Shown here: in pieces, positions 43,841-53,530 of the stretch
Position numbering within the stretch: the stretch's first letter is position 1
Layout of the letters: every line of letters begins with the position of its first letter
From: an uncultured Lachnospiraceae bacterium
Lineage (GTDB): Bacteria > Bacillota > Clostridia > Lachnospirales > Lachnospiraceae
Assembly (NCBI GenBank): GCA_902476645.1
Contig: CABSEG010000002.1
Location: 49,056 to 113,055, forward strand
Length of the DNA: 64,000 bases
Reading direction: 5' to 3'
Notes under the pieces: model-generated
Seen by the model: only the letters and a program-made list of their open reading frames with translations
Told to the model about the DNA's origin: nothing
Databases searched by the model: none
Position numbers and translations under genes: made by a program

Positions 43841-46500
43841 CTTCTGTTCCCTCCTTTCCTTCTCCTCCATACCGATATGCCGATTCCGGTCAGGCCACAG
43901 AGCGTTAAAATTCCTCCCGGTATGATCCATGGAGCCGTATAGCGGGCTATAATCTCATGCTCCCCCTCTTCCAGATAAATACCTGTATAGGCAATGGAGG
44001 AAGGAAATGTCTCCACTTGCTGACCATCCACATAGATGTCCCAGCCTGTGCTGTAGGGAATCGAAAGCTGCAAAATTCTGGGGCCCTGAGCTGTAATGCT
44101 GCCTCTTATGGTATTTGCAGATACCTTCACCTGCTTAAGTCCCTCCTTTGCCCGCTCCTGAATCTGCCGTTCTGTGGATTCCATGGGCACGCACTGAATC
44201 ATCAGATCATCCATCTCATAGGTTCTCCCTTTTGAGAAGCTTAGCGTACACTCGGTAAGTGGCTCGCTGCTGTAACCTAAATTCAGCACCTCCCCTTTCT
44301 TTCCCAGACGATTATGATGAATCTCTCCAAATACCTTCAGGCAGGTGTTTCCCGCGCTGCTGGTCACCGTAACGGTATCTCTCTCATCATCGTTTACATG
44401 TACCCCCGGAAGTACCAAATAAGTCTCACTTTCCGGTTCTCCCCGGAAGGATAACGCCAAAGTTCCTCCCTTTTGGGCCACGATCTTTCCATCTTTCACT
44501 TTCACATTTCTGGCCTCTTTCACTGTCACCTCTCTGGTAACAATCTGACAGTCCGCAGGAAGGGAGATCTGCTCAATCGGTTCTATCGGTTCCTCCACCA
44601 CGGCGGTGGAAAGTAAGGTCTGCTCCCTCTCCAGGGGCGACAGCTTATCATAGTTTTCTCTGGACATAAACGTGTCGTAGGTATACCCCAGCGGAAGTGC
44701 CTGTCCATTTTCATAAAGATAATGGGTCGTCCCATCTTCTTTCTGTGTCTCTCCTGCTTTATGGTATCCGTAGGGGATGGAAGATGCCTCGTCGCTTACG
44801 TAGTACTTGACACTGGCCAACGCCGTGAGGGCGGTTCTGCTGTCCAGACTGTCCAACACATAATTGCGCTCCTGTGCGCTGAGCCAGACGCTTTTGTACA
44901 GCTCGCTCATCCTCGCAGGGACAACACTGTAGTAAAATCCTGTGGTGTTGACTCCTTCTACCAATGCCTGATTTAAGATATCCCAGTGGCGCTCCACCCG
45001 GTAGAATGACTCATCTTCTATCTGGGCCGCCGCATCCAGAGAAGATTCATCCAAACGCTGGGTTGGATTCCCATGGGCAAGATAACTGCCCGGATAATTT
45101 TTAAACGCTTCCCCGTATATATTTTCCACATTCCAGAGAACTCCCGCCATGGTTACACCTGCGCAGATCCACATCAGCAGCTCTTTTTTCCTCTTTTGAA
45201 GCACCCAGGCTGCCCCCAGCAATCCTGTTCCGGTAAAAAATACCACCGCCGTATTAATGGCTGCTTCCTTTTCTCTCCAGAAAAAAAGCCAGATAAGTCC
45301 CAGGGGAATACAGTACAAAATCACCAGAAGCCAACTCCACAGAAGCTCCCTTTGATCCATCTCACTCAGATACGAAAGGGCGTAGACACTGATCAGGGCC
45401 AACAAAAAGGCCATCCCATAACTCCAGCGGTTACAAACATAGGAAAACCCATTCATCACAGACCCCACAAACGGCAGACACAGCATCACCCCTAAACTCA
45501 AAGCGCCTATGAGCAACCGTTTTTCCCCCTTCTTGCGGTGTACCAAAAGAAGGAGCAGGGAAATTACTCCCACAGCCCCCGTACCCGGAATGCTCCAGTG
45601 AGAGCCTCCCTTAAAAGGCTCTGTGAAAGACTGCCAAAGCCTTCCATAGTACGCCGGTGTGTAGAGTATTCCGATCCCCTGATCCACAGCCTCGCTTCTT
45701 CCGTTCTGCAAAAAGGCATAGACAGAGGGCAGAAGGATTACCCCTGCGATACATACGCCCCACAGATAGGCTAACATCACTTTGCCCACAATCTGAAAGA
45801 AGCCCTTGATCTTTAAACTTCGATATTGGCCTGACAGACGAATCAGCAGATAAATTCCCACCAGGATGGTGTTCATATACATGAAGTAATAGTTGCCTAA
45901 GAAAGATCCTGCCACGGTCAAAGCCAATACCAGGCTCCCCTTCTTCCGAAGAAGCCGTTCAACTCCAATCAAAAGCAACGGCAGATACAAAACTCCGTTT
46001 AAAAAGAATGGATGAGTCATGCCTGCATACAGAGAAAAGTTGCAAAACACATACAGAAGACTTCCCGCCAACACCAGCGCCTTTTTTCTTCTCCCGATAA
46101 CAAAGCAGTATCCCATAAAAGCCAGTCCTGCCAGATATAGACGCAAAAAAATGAAAAAAGCATACATGGCCTCCAGTGCATTGTCCGGGAACAGGGCCGA
46201 AAGTAGTGTAAGAGGATCCCCAAAACCATAGTAACTGAGGGTTCCAATCACGTCAAAGCCCTGTCCGATGGAGAAATCCACCATAGGCAGTGTCCCTGTG
46301 GAAAAGAATTCCCGAATATAATCCCGGATGTAACACAGTACGGCAAAATGCTGGCCTACGCCGTCTACCATCCGCATAAAGGCCTTTCCCTGGGAGAGAA
46401 AGCACCACAAAATCAGAGCAACGATAACGGCAAATGCGATACTATAAAGACCGGCAGCCTTCCACCACTCCCTGCTTATCTGCTGTTTCTTGCTGATCAT
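43837..46500 (-). CDS. YfhO-family membrane protein (GT-C-like)
   Basis: An 887-residue protein with about 12 hydrophobic helices over the first 430 residues and then a large soluble region, beta-rich, before a last helix near 865. The first outside loop contains MVDGVGQHFAVLCYIRDYIREFF and then PMVDFSIGQGFDVIGTLSYYGFGDPLTLL, motifs of the YfhO family; EGEHEIIARYTAPWIIPGGILT near the end is the family's C-terminal signature. YfhO of Gram-positive bacteria is linked to glycosylation of lipoteichoic acid or other surface polymers from lipid-linked donors. AAGGAG before the ATG at 46500 decides the start (an ATG at 46527 also exists). It overlaps the GtrB-like gene by four bases. Confidence 0.85.
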   Translation of the reverse strand: MISKKQQISREWWKAAGLYSIAFAVIVALILWCFLSQGKAFMRMVDGVGQHFAVLCYIRDYIREFFSTGTLPMVDFSIGQGFDVIGTLSYYGFGDPLTLLSALFPDNALEAMYAFFIFLRLYLAGLAFMGYCFVIGRRKKALVLAGSLLYVFCNFSLYAGMTHPFFLNGVLYLPLLLIGVERLLRKKGSLVLALTVAGSFLGNYYFMYMNTILVGIYLLIRLSGQYRSLKIKGFFQIVGKVMLAYLWGVCIAGVILLPSVYAFLQNGRSEAVDQGIGILYTPAYYGRLWQSFTEPFKGGSHWSIPGTGAVGVISLLLLLVHRKKGEKRLLIGALSLGVMLCLPFVGSVMNGFSYVCNRWSYGMAFLLALISVYALSYLSEMDQRELLWSWLLVILYCIPLGLIWLFFWREKEAAINTAVVFFTGTGLLGAAWVLQKRKKELLMWICAGVTMAGVLWNVENIYGEAFKNYPGSYLAHGNPTQRLDESSLDAAAQIEDESFYRVERHWDILNQALVEGVNTTGFYYSVVPARMSELYKSVWLSAQERNYVLDSLDSRTALTALASVKYYVSDEASSIPYGYHKAGETQKEDGTTHYLYENGQALPLGYTYDTFMSRENYDKLSPLEREQTLLSTAVVEEPIEPIEQISLPADCQIVTREVTVKEARNVKVKDGKIVAQKGGTLALSFRGEPESETYLVLPGVHVNDDERDTVTVTSSAGNTCLKVFGEIHHNRLGKKGEVLNLGYSSEPLTECTLSFSKGRTYEMDDLMIQCVPMESTERQIQERAKEGLKQVKVSANTIRGSITAQGPRILQLSIPYSTGWDIYVDGQQVETFPSSIAYTGIYLEEGEHEIIARYTAPWIIPGGILTLCGLTGIGISVWRRRKGGNRR

Positions 46501-46556
46501 GACTTCTCCTTTTCTATACATTCTCATTTCGACCTATTTGTTCTCTGACGGTACCT

Positions 46557-47771
46557 TTACTCCAGATGCAGAAGCTCCAAAATCCGATCGGTCGCTTTTC
46601 CATCGCAGGCACTCATAAACTTCTCCCGAAATTCCCGCACTCTGTTTCTGTCAAATCGCTCCTGAAGATGAAGCAAATACTCTATCAGCTCCTCCGTATG
46701 AGCAAATACGGGGCCCGGCGTCAACTCCTGATAGTCGTAATAAAAACCCCGCCAGTCAAAATATTCAGAAAGATCCGGCGCCAAAAACGCCATTGGTTTT
46801 TCAAACAGGGCATACTCAAACACCACGGAAGAATAGTCGGACACACATACATCGGCCACAAACAGCAGTTCCTCAATGGTCATTTTTTCCGTCATATCTT
46901 CGGCAAAAACGCCTTTTGCCCTTTCCGGCAATCCCGGACGCTCCTTCACAAATGGATGGTGTTTCATTAGCAACACAAACTCTTCTCCCAGTTTCTCTTG
47001 CATCCGTGCCACATCCAGTTCCTTTGGCGACTGGGCCTGGCTGATCGTTCCGCGAAAAGTAGGTGCGTAAAGGATCACCCGCTTTCCCTTTGCGTCTGGC
47101 ATCAGTCCATACAGTTTTTCCAATGCCTTTTGCCGTCTCCCCTTCTGAAAATATACATCCGTCCGGCTGACCCCGGCGGCAAGGATTTGGGTAGGCTTAT
47201 CTTCCAGATCCATGGCCTCCCGGTAGGCCCAAGCCACTTTAGGGCTGCTGACAATCACATAATCCAGATTGGAGTAGGCCGGATACTTTTTAATAGTCTT
47301 TTGATTTCCACCGAATTTCAGACTGGCTGTACTCATGCCAAACTTCTTAAAAGCCCCGCAGGCATGCCATACCTGAGTCACCAGCGTCTCCGGCCTTTTT
47401 TCCACTCTTCCCAGAACCTTAGAGGCATCGTCTAAAAAAACATACTCCGCTGTAGCCATGTCCTTTAACATAGCCTTACAGTTCTTCTCAAACTGCCTCC
47501 TCGTCACATCCCTCTGTCTGAGAAAGTGTACGTGAATTTCATACTTCTGCTGCGCCATGAGCCGCTCATACAACAGCTGGAAATTATCACTTAACTGAGA
47601 GTAACGCTGCTCTACAAACAGAATCTTTTTTTTCTGTATGGGTTCCCGCTTCCATCGGTCGTAGTATCTTGGAAACGTTATGGCGTACATCCAGTTCCAC
47701 CGCCTGTCCCGGAAGAACTTTTTTACAGGTCTTCCCACAGGAAGCAGCCACTTTTTGATGGTTCCCACCAT
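46557..47771 (-). CDS. CDP-glycerol/CDP-ribitol phosphotransferase (TagB/TagF/TarL-like), copy 1
   Basis: A 404-residue enzyme that should add polyol phosphate from a CDP-linked donor to a lipid-linked glycan in the cytoplasm. Key segments: VTQVWHACGAFKKFG with H136, ILYAPTFRG, LLMKHHPFV with the second conserved histidine, and VCVSDYSSVVFEYALFEKP, which binds the donor phosphates. Note HACG where the other three copies have HGCG or HGGG. The size is that of a single-domain transferase. It is one of three adjacent copies read as a block after tarIJ, so CDP-ribitol is the likely donor. GGAGGGGGGAG gives a strong start. Confidence 0.9.
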   Translation of the reverse strand: MVGTIKKWLLPVGRPVKKFFRDRRWNWMYAITFPRYYDRWKREPIQKKKILFVEQRYSQLSDNFQLLYERLMAQQKYEIHVHFLRQRDVTRRQFEKNCKAMLKDMATAEYVFLDDASKVLGRVEKRPETLVTQVWHACGAFKKFGMSTASLKFGGNQKTIKKYPAYSNLDYVIVSSPKVAWAYREAMDLEDKPTQILAAGVSRTDVYFQKGRRQKALEKLYGLMPDAKGKRVILYAPTFRGTISQAQSPKELDVARMQEKLGEEFVLLMKHHPFVKERPGLPERAKGVFAEDMTEKMTIEELLFVADVCVSDYSSVVFEYALFEKPMAFLAPDLSEYFDWRGFYYDYQELTPGPVFAHTEELIEYLLHLQERFDRNRVREFREKFMSACDGKATDRILELLHLE

Positions 47772-47784
47772 ATACTCCCCCCTC

Positions 47785-49059
47785 CTATTTATGGTACTTT
47801 TTCAAATCATCCCCAAAGGTACGCTCCAGAATCCTCTCCGTGGCATGTCCATCGCAGGCGCTCATAAATTTTTCTTTAAAGTTTTTCACCTGTTGTCTGT
47901 CAAATCGCTCCTCAATGTGCCGGATATACTCAATCATAGGAGCATTTTCTTTAAAAATCGGCCCCGGAGTCAGCTCGTCATAATTATAGTAAAAGCCTCT
48001 CCAGTCAAAATACTCGTCCAGATCATAGGCGAAGAAAATCATAGGACGTTCAAACAGAGAGTACTCAAAAATCAGAGAAGAATAGTCCGAGATACAGATA
48101 TCGCTGACAAACAAAAGCTCATCAATGGTCATACTATCTGTCATATCCATAGCAAAACTGCCCAGAGCCTCCTCTGGAATCTCCGGTCTGACTTTCACGA
48201 TGGGATGATGCTTCATCAAAAGCACATACTCTCCCTCAAAAGCCTTTTGAAACTGTTCCACATCCAATTGATCGGAAGATTTTGCCTTGGCCACTCTTCC
48301 TCTGAATGTGGGCGCATAGAGAATCACCTTTTTCCCTTTTGCAGAAGGCATCAACCGCTCCAGCTTTTCTCTGGCTTGTACCTCCTTCTCCTTATGAAAA
48401 AATACGTCGGTTCTGCTCACTCCGATGGGCTGAATCAACTCCTTTTCCTCCTCCAGCCCCATGGCCTGCGCATAAGCCCAAATTACCTCCGGACTGCTGA
48501 CAGTCACAAGATGATAATATTTATGGAAAGGATGGCGCTTCAGGCTCTCCGTATTCGGTCCAAAGATCAGTTCCGCCGTACTCAAACCAAATTTTTTAAA
48601 GGCTCCGCAGCCATGCCACAGCTGCGTCACAATAGTCTCCTTTCGAAGAGGTACACAACTGATTACCCTGGAAGCCTCCGTCAGAAAAATATACTTGGCC
48701 GTGGCCGCATCCTTCAGCATGGCCTGACAGTTCTCCACATACTGACTCTTAGGCACAAAGGTATCCCTCAGACAGTGAATGTGTACGTCAAAGTTATAGT
48801 TTTGAATCAATTCCTGATACAGAACCTGAAAACTGTTGCTCAAAGACGCATACCTGGGTTCAATCAAAATCACCTTGTTTTCCTGAAGAGGCTGATCTAC
48901 CTGACTGGTATACGCCTCAGGAAATGTGTGAAAGTAAATTTTATCCTCATAGGCCTTCCTCCATTTTTTGCGCAGGGCCTTGCCCCAGGAAGAATGCTTG
49001 GCCGCTTTCCAGACCGCTTTTAAAGGTGTTTTTTTCACTACTTTTACAATTGGATTCAT
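47785..49059 (-). CDS. CDP-glycerol/CDP-ribitol phosphotransferase, copy 2
   Basis: A 424-residue paralogue of the neighbouring copies. LWHGCGAFKKFG (H149), VILYAPTFRG, YVLLMKHHPIVKVRPEIP and ICISDYSSLIFEYSLFERPMIFFAYDL cover both active-site histidines and the donor-binding SDYSS. The N-terminal 55 residues are basic and could sit on the membrane. It follows copy 3 by 12 bases and precedes copy 1 by 13. The three may act in sequence, as primer and polymerase, or add polyol phosphate at different positions; the sequence does not tell which. Confidence 0.9.
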   Translation of the reverse strand: MNPIVKVVKKTPLKAVWKAAKHSSWGKALRKKWRKAYEDKIYFHTFPEAYTSQVDQPLQENKVILIEPRYASLSNSFQVLYQELIQNYNFDVHIHCLRDTFVPKSQYVENCQAMLKDAATAKYIFLTEASRVISCVPLRKETIVTQLWHGCGAFKKFGLSTAELIFGPNTESLKRHPFHKYYHLVTVSSPEVIWAYAQAMGLEEEKELIQPIGVSRTDVFFHKEKEVQAREKLERLMPSAKGKKVILYAPTFRGRVAKAKSSDQLDVEQFQKAFEGEYVLLMKHHPIVKVRPEIPEEALGSFAMDMTDSMTIDELLFVSDICISDYSSLIFEYSLFERPMIFFAYDLDEYFDWRGFYYNYDELTPGPIFKENAPMIEYIRHIEERFDRQQVKNFKEKFMSACDGHATERILERTFGDDLKKYHK

Positions 49060-49071
49060 CCTTCTTACCTC

Positions 49072-50265
49072 TTATCCTTTCGCACATTCTGCCTTTCCCG
49101 CGCGCTCTGAAATACCGATGGCTTTCAACAGCCGCTCTGTAGCATGTCCGTCGCAGGCGCTCATAAATCGCTCTCGAAAGGCTCTCACCTGTTCCATATC
49201 AAATTTCTCCTCCCGAATCCAGGAAATCACCTCTTTCGTGGTGCGCACTGCCGGTCCGGGTGTCAACTCTTCATACTCGTAGTAAAATCCCCGCCAATCC
49301 CCATACTCCTCCAGATCATAAGCAAAAAAGATCATAGGGCGATCCATAAGGGAATACTCGTAAACCAAAGACGAATAATCCGAGATGCAGATATCACATA
49401 CACAGATCAAATCTTCTATGGTACAAGTCTCTGAAACATCAAACGCAAAATCTCCTGCCTCTACCGGAATGGGAGGCCGCTTCTTTACAATGGGGTGCTG
49501 TTTAACCAGAAGCACATATTCCTCGCCCAAGGCCTTTTTCATGGATACCATATCCAGCCGATCTGGGGCTTTTGCCCCCCCTACACTTCCCCGAAACGTA
49601 GGGGCGTAAAGAATGGTTTTTTTTCTCCCTGCTTTTGGAATTGCTTTGCAAACCCGTTCTCTTGCTTCCTGCCTGAACTCCTCTTTAAAAAATACATCCG
49701 TCCGGCTAATTCCCAGCGGCAAAACCGTCTGATCGTTTTTCGGCAGATTCATGGCCTCTTGATAGGCCCAGACCACCTCGGGGCTGCTAACCGTTACCAG
49801 ATCGTAATTCTTATAATAAGAATATCGCTCGTTCTCCCTTCTGTCTCCGCCAAACAGCAGATCGCTGGTACTAAAACCAAATTTTTTAAACGCCCCACAA
49901 CCATGCCACACCTGCACGATACAGGTTTCCTTTCTGGGAACAATACAACTGACCAGTCTTGATCCCTCACACAGGAAAATATACCTGGCTGTTGCCATAT
50001 CCTTCAGGCAATTCATCGCCCTGCGGATATAACCTATTTTTCCGGAAAAAGCTTCTCTCAGACAGTGAACCTTTCGTTCCATGGAGGTCTCCCTGCCGAT
50101 TCTGTCATACAGATAGCGCAGACTGCTGGAAAGCTCTGGAAGATTTGCCTCCAGAAAAACGGCTTTATCTTCCTGCAGGGGCCTTTTGCGGTATCTGGCA
50201 TACTGAAAGGGAAACAGCAAATCCAGAGTGGCTATGTGATACAGCCTTTTTAACAGCTTACTCAT
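49072..50265 (-). CDS. CDP-glycerol/CDP-ribitol phosphotransferase, copy 3
   Basis: A 397-residue paralogue. VWHGCGAFKKFG has H121, then TILYAPTFRGS, VLLVKQHPIVKKRPPIP and ICISDYSSLVYEYSLMDRPM. In the second histidine motif the first residue is Q rather than H (KQHP instead of KHHP), the HP pair being kept. Its start overlaps tarJ by eight bases, which ties it to CDP-ribitol supply more directly than the other two copies. Cytoplasmic, probably membrane-associated through its basic N-terminus. Confidence 0.9.
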   Translation of the reverse strand: MSKLLKRLYHIATLDLLFPFQYARYRKRPLQEDKAVFLEANLPELSSSLRYLYDRIGRETSMERKVHCLREAFSGKIGYIRRAMNCLKDMATARYIFLCEGSRLVSCIVPRKETCIVQVWHGCGAFKKFGFSTSDLLFGGDRRENERYSYYKNYDLVTVSSPEVVWAYQEAMNLPKNDQTVLPLGISRTDVFFKEEFRQEARERVCKAIPKAGRKKTILYAPTFRGSVGGAKAPDRLDMVSMKKALGEEYVLLVKQHPIVKKRPPIPVEAGDFAFDVSETCTIEDLICVCDICISDYSSLVYEYSLMDRPMIFFAYDLEEYGDWRGFYYEYEELTPGPAVRTTKEVISWIREEKFDMEQVRAFRERFMSACDGHATERLLKAIGISERAGKAECAKG

Positions 50266-51283
50266 TCCAGATCATCACCGTTTTTCCGATCAGCTTGTGG
50301 ATGTCGGTCTCAAAGGCTCTGGAGATATCCTTTACATCTTTTACCTCTATCTGGGAACCCACAATGTTTTCCAGATAGGCCGGGATTTCCGGATGTTCTT
50401 CATAGAGCTTTAGCAGTCCTTCAAAATCTGCCCGACCGCTGCGGCTGCTTCCAAACAAGCGCAACCCCTTCTCCAGCACCATCCTGGTATTAATGGGGGC
50501 AAAATCCTCGGATACACCCATCAGGCTGATGGTTCCCTCAGGGATCATATAGTCAATGATCTGGTTAATGGCCTTGGAAGCGGCTCCCCCTCCCACACAC
50601 TCAAAAGCATGATTCAGCTGCAATCCCTCCGGAATCTCTGACACCAGAAAGGTCTCATCCGCAAAAGAGAAATCATTAAGCTTATAGGAGTTTACCCCGA
50701 AGACGTAGATCTTACTGCCGGGAAGACGGTATTTTAATAGAAGAGCCGTAATATAACCCAAGTTTCCATCCCCCCAGACTCCCACCACGTTTCTCCTTTC
50801 ATGGGAAAAACGAAGGAATCGGCTGATGGCATGGTAGCTGACGCTGACAAGTTCGGTAAAAGCCGCAACCACCCGGTTGATTCCGACTGGAAGAGGCAGC
50901 ATGCGATCCGGAGTCGCCAGCACGTATTCCTGTAAAAAGCCATCCTGACTGCTGGCACAGAATGTACTGGAACGCAGATAATTTTCCGCGATAATCGGGT
51001 CCTCCTCTGATGGACGGTTTGGAATCATTACCACCTCTGTCCCCACCTGATACGTCCCGGTAGGATCATAGATGACCTTTCCGATCCCCTCATGAATCAA
51101 AGCCATGGGGAGCTTCTGCCTTAGAATTTCCTCTGCTCTGGTTCCCTGATAGTAGCGCTGATCCGCATTGCAAATGGACAGATACGTGGGTCTTACCACC
51201 ACGTGTTTTTCATCCAGCTCCACATCCTGAAAAGAAATCTCAAACTGCCTGGGACCTTTTAACTGATAAACTGTATTTAGCAT
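50258..51283 (-). CDS. tarJ: Ribitol-5-phosphate dehydrogenase-like zinc alcohol dehydrogenase
   Basis: Reduces ribulose-5-phosphate to ribitol-5-phosphate with NADPH, the first step to CDP-ribitol. The 341-residue MDR protein has a catalytic-zinc cysteine C38 in SICNADQRYYQG, and H64-E65 in LIHEGIGKV, with the nucleotide motif VWGDGNLG near 165. The SICNADQRYYQGTR and EYVLATPDRMLPLP segments are those of TarJ. It overlaps tarI by seven bases, the same order as in teichoic acid loci of other Gram-positive bacteria. Confidence 0.9.
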   Translation of the reverse strand: MLNTVYQLKGPRQFEISFQDVELDEKHVVVRPTYLSICNADQRYYQGTRAEEILRQKLPMALIHEGIGKVIYDPTGTYQVGTEVVMIPNRPSEEDPIIAENYLRSSTFCASSQDGFLQEYVLATPDRMLPLPVGINRVVAAFTELVSVSYHAISRFLRFSHERRNVVGVWGDGNLGYITALLLKYRLPGSKIYVFGVNSYKLNDFSFADETFLVSEIPEGLQLNHAFECVGGGAASKAINQIIDYMIPEGTISLMGVSEDFAPINTRMVLEKGLRLFGSSRSGRADFEGLLKLYEEHPEIPAYLENIVGSQIEVKDVKDISRAFETDIHKLIGKTVMIWNE

Positions 51284-51999
51284 GTCTCCTCCTCTCCCAA
51301 AATGGCCTGCGCCATCCTTAAGTCAAAAGGAAAGGTAATCTTCATATTAAAGACCTCTCCCTCTACCAGATGAACCTTCTCCCCCTTCAGGACATAGATC
51401 TTACAGCAATCGGTCAGGATCTCTTTCTCTTCCTTAGTTAAATTCTGGTACACCTCTCTGAGCCTTTTTGCTTTAAAGCTCTGGGGGGTCTGTCCCTGAT
51501 ACATTTCAGAACGATCCGGAATATCCGCGATCATTGCATGATCCGAACTTCTAACAATGGTATCCGTTGCTGCGATCACAGTATCACAGGCCCCAAATTC
51601 TTTTGCAAATCGAATATTGTCTTCTAAAATCCGATGGGTCACAAAGGGTCTTACCGAGTCATGGGTCACGATGATGGTCTCCTCATCCAGCTCATAGTGC
51701 TGTTCAATATGGCTGATGGAGTTCATAACCGTTTCGTTTCTGGTGGAGCCTCCCTCAATCACATCCACACAGGAATGCTGGCGGATATAGCGTCTAACCA
51801 CATCCTGGGTATATTTGATCCACTGCTTAGGCACCAGTACGATCACCCGCTCAAAATGCGGGTTTACCACAAACTTTTCAATGGTATGAATAATAATGGG
51901 CTTTTTCCCCACTTCCATAAACTGCTTCGGCTTCTCCACATTTCCCATCCGGCTGCCGATCCCGCCCGCCAGAACAACTCCATAAACATTTGTACCCAT
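51277..51999 (-). CDS. tarI: D-ribitol-5-phosphate cytidylyltransferase
   Basis: Makes CDP-ribitol from CTP and ribitol-5-phosphate. A 240-residue IspD-family protein with VVLAGGIGSRMG at 8-19, KPKQFMEVGKKPIIIHTIEKF, and VTHDSVRPFVTHRI with the metal-binding aspartate, and TDTIVRS. IspD itself would be the alternative, but the overlap with tarJ and the four CDP-polyol transferases nearby make TarI far more likely. AGGAGG is well placed before the ATG. Confidence 0.92.
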   Translation of the reverse strand: MGTNVYGVVLAGGIGSRMGNVEKPKQFMEVGKKPIIIHTIEKFVVNPHFERVIVLVPKQWIKYTQDVVRRYIRQHSCVDVIEGGSTRNETVMNSISHIEQHYELDEETIIVTHDSVRPFVTHRILEDNIRFAKEFGACDTVIAATDTIVRSSDHAMIADIPDRSEMYQGQTPQSFKAKRLREVYQNLTKEEKEILTDCCKIYVLKGEKVHLVEGEVFNMKITFPFDLRMAQAILGEEETC

Positions 52000-52011
52000 G
52001 ACAAGTTCCTC

Positions 52012-52737
52012 CTAATTCATAAATTCCACATATTCTTCTAATACTGCATGCGGTTCCCCAATTTTTACAATTTCCCCGTCATTCATCCACATCACCTCGT
52101 CGCAGAGGGTTTCCAGAGTACTCAAATTGTGAGACACAATCACCACTGTCCTGTCTTTGTTGGAGATCAGGCTTTTCATCTTGGCATAACTTTTTTTCTT
52201 AAATCTCTGATCCCCCACGCTCAGGACCTCATCAATCAACATGATATCGGTTTCCAGAATGGCTGTGATGGAAAATGCCAGTTTGGAGTACATTCCGCTG
52301 GAATAAGTCCTTACAGGCATATCAATGAATTTCCCAATGGAGGCAAACTCAATGATTTCGTCCATCTTGCTTCTTACGAACTCCTCAGAAAAGCCCAAAA
52401 GCATCCCGGAAAGCAGAATGTTCTCCCTTCCGGTCATGGCCTTTTGAAATCCCACGCCAATAGAAAGCAGAGAGACGGAATGCCCTTTTAGATCTATAGT
52501 TCCCTCATCCGGGGCAAAGATTCCTGCCAATGCGTTTAACATCGTAGACTTTCCACTTCCATTTTTCCCGATTATCCCCAGAATCTTTCCCTGTTCCACA
52601 TCAAAGCTTACGTTTTTAACAGCCTGAAACCTTTCTGCCTTGGCCTTTTTAAAACGGAACAGACTCTGCTTAATGGAATAAGACTGAATATTTTTATAGT
52701 AAATGCTCAAATTTCTAACTTCAATTGCGTTTTCCAT
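52012..52737 (-). CDS. Polysaccharide/teichoic acid ABC exporter ATPase (TagH-like)
   Basis: A 241-residue ATPase with Walker A GKNGSGKST at 57-65, the polysaccharide-exporter signature YSSGM at 145-149, Walker B DIMLIDE at 164-170 and H-loop H203. It is nearly the minimal nucleotide-binding domain, without the C-terminal extension of the Wzt-like protein at 939, so recognition of a capped chain end is not expected. It starts one base after the permease stop, with tarIJ next. It probably exports the ribitol-phosphate polymer. Confidence 0.92.
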   Translation of the reverse strand: MENAIEVRNLSIYYKNIQSYSIKQSLFRFKKAKAERFQAVKNVSFDVEQGKILGIIGKNGSGKSTMLNALAGIFAPDEGTIDLKGHSVSLLSIGVGFQKAMTGRENILLSGMLLGFSEEFVRSKMDEIIEFASIGKFIDMPVRTYSSGMYSKLAFSITAILETDIMLIDEVLSVGDQRFKKKSYAKMKSLISNKDRTVVIVSHNLSTLETLCDEVMWMNDGEIVKIGEPHAVLEEYVEFMN

Positions 52738-52738
52738 A

Positions 52739-53530
52739 TTATATCACCTTTACGTAACTGTTCTCATTCTTGTAAATCAACCGGACTCCCAGAGCAGAAA
52801 TCAACACACTGATGACAAACCAAAGCAGCAGAATCTTTCTGTGAGGCGTCTGCCCGTAGAGCAAGGCTCCTCTGGCGGAAGCCAGCAAAAAGGCCATGGG
52901 ATTTACCCGCACAGCGATAACATCCAACGGAGCCATCCGCTTTAATTTTTTTTGTACATCATAAAAAATACCGGTCAGATAAAACAGCAGTCTCAATACC
53001 AGGTTGGTCACATTGCTTAAGTCCTCTACAAACACTCCAAAGTGCAGCAAAATCGTGCTGACTCCAAAGGTCAGGACAAACAGCGTAAGCAAAATTGGTA
53101 TAATATAAAGAACATTCCAAGTGATCGGCACACGGTATGCCAAAATCATGATCACGATAATCACCAGTGAAATCAGCATTTTAAAGCCGTTCACATACAT
53201 TCGTACCAGCACCAGCATAAACTTGGGAATGTACACCTTGGATACAATGGACTTGTTATTTTTCACCAGACGTACACTCTGATTGACAGTCTTACTGAAA
53301 AAGTTCCACAAAGTCAGGCCAATAAAAATAAATACTGTAAAGAAGTCTTCCTTTGAATTAAACACCACGCCGAATACAAAGGTATAAATCAGCATAAAAC
53401 ACAACGGATCCAAAATCCACCAAAGCCAGTTCAAATAGGAATTTGCCACTTCGGTCTTTAGATTCGCCTTGGCAGAATACAGCGCATATTTATTAAACCT
53501 CTTAACATCCCTAAAAAATCTTTTAATCAT
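52739..53530 (-). CDS. Polysaccharide/teichoic acid ABC exporter permease (TagG-like)
   Basis: A 263-residue ABC-2 permease with six hydrophobic helices. NSYLNWLWWILDPLCFMLIYTFVF near the N-terminus and FYLTGIFYDVQKKL further on are the features of TagG/RfbA-type permeases. It pairs with the ATPase gene that begins one base later. The start overlaps the stop of the CDP-polyol transferase at 53527 by four bases. Confidence 0.9.
   Translation of the reverse strand: MIKRFFRDVKRFNKYALYSAKANLKTEVANSYLNWLWWILDPLCFMLIYTFVFGVVFNSKEDFFTVFIFIGLTLWNFFSKTVNQSVRLVKNNKSIVSKVYIPKFMLVLVRMYVNGFKMLISLVIIVIMILAYRVPITWNVLYIIPILLTLFVLTFGVSTILLHFGVFVEDLSNVTNLVLRLLFYLTGIFYDVQKKLKRMAPLDVIAVRVNPMAFLLASARGALLYGQTPHRKILLLWFVISVLISALGVRLIYKNENSYVKVI

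Noticed and set aside
47680..49023. Long open frame (447 codons) on the plus strand
   Set aside because: It lies opposite two well-supported CDP-polyol transferase genes, has no ribosome site and no recognisable motif; it is an antisense shadow of their codon use.
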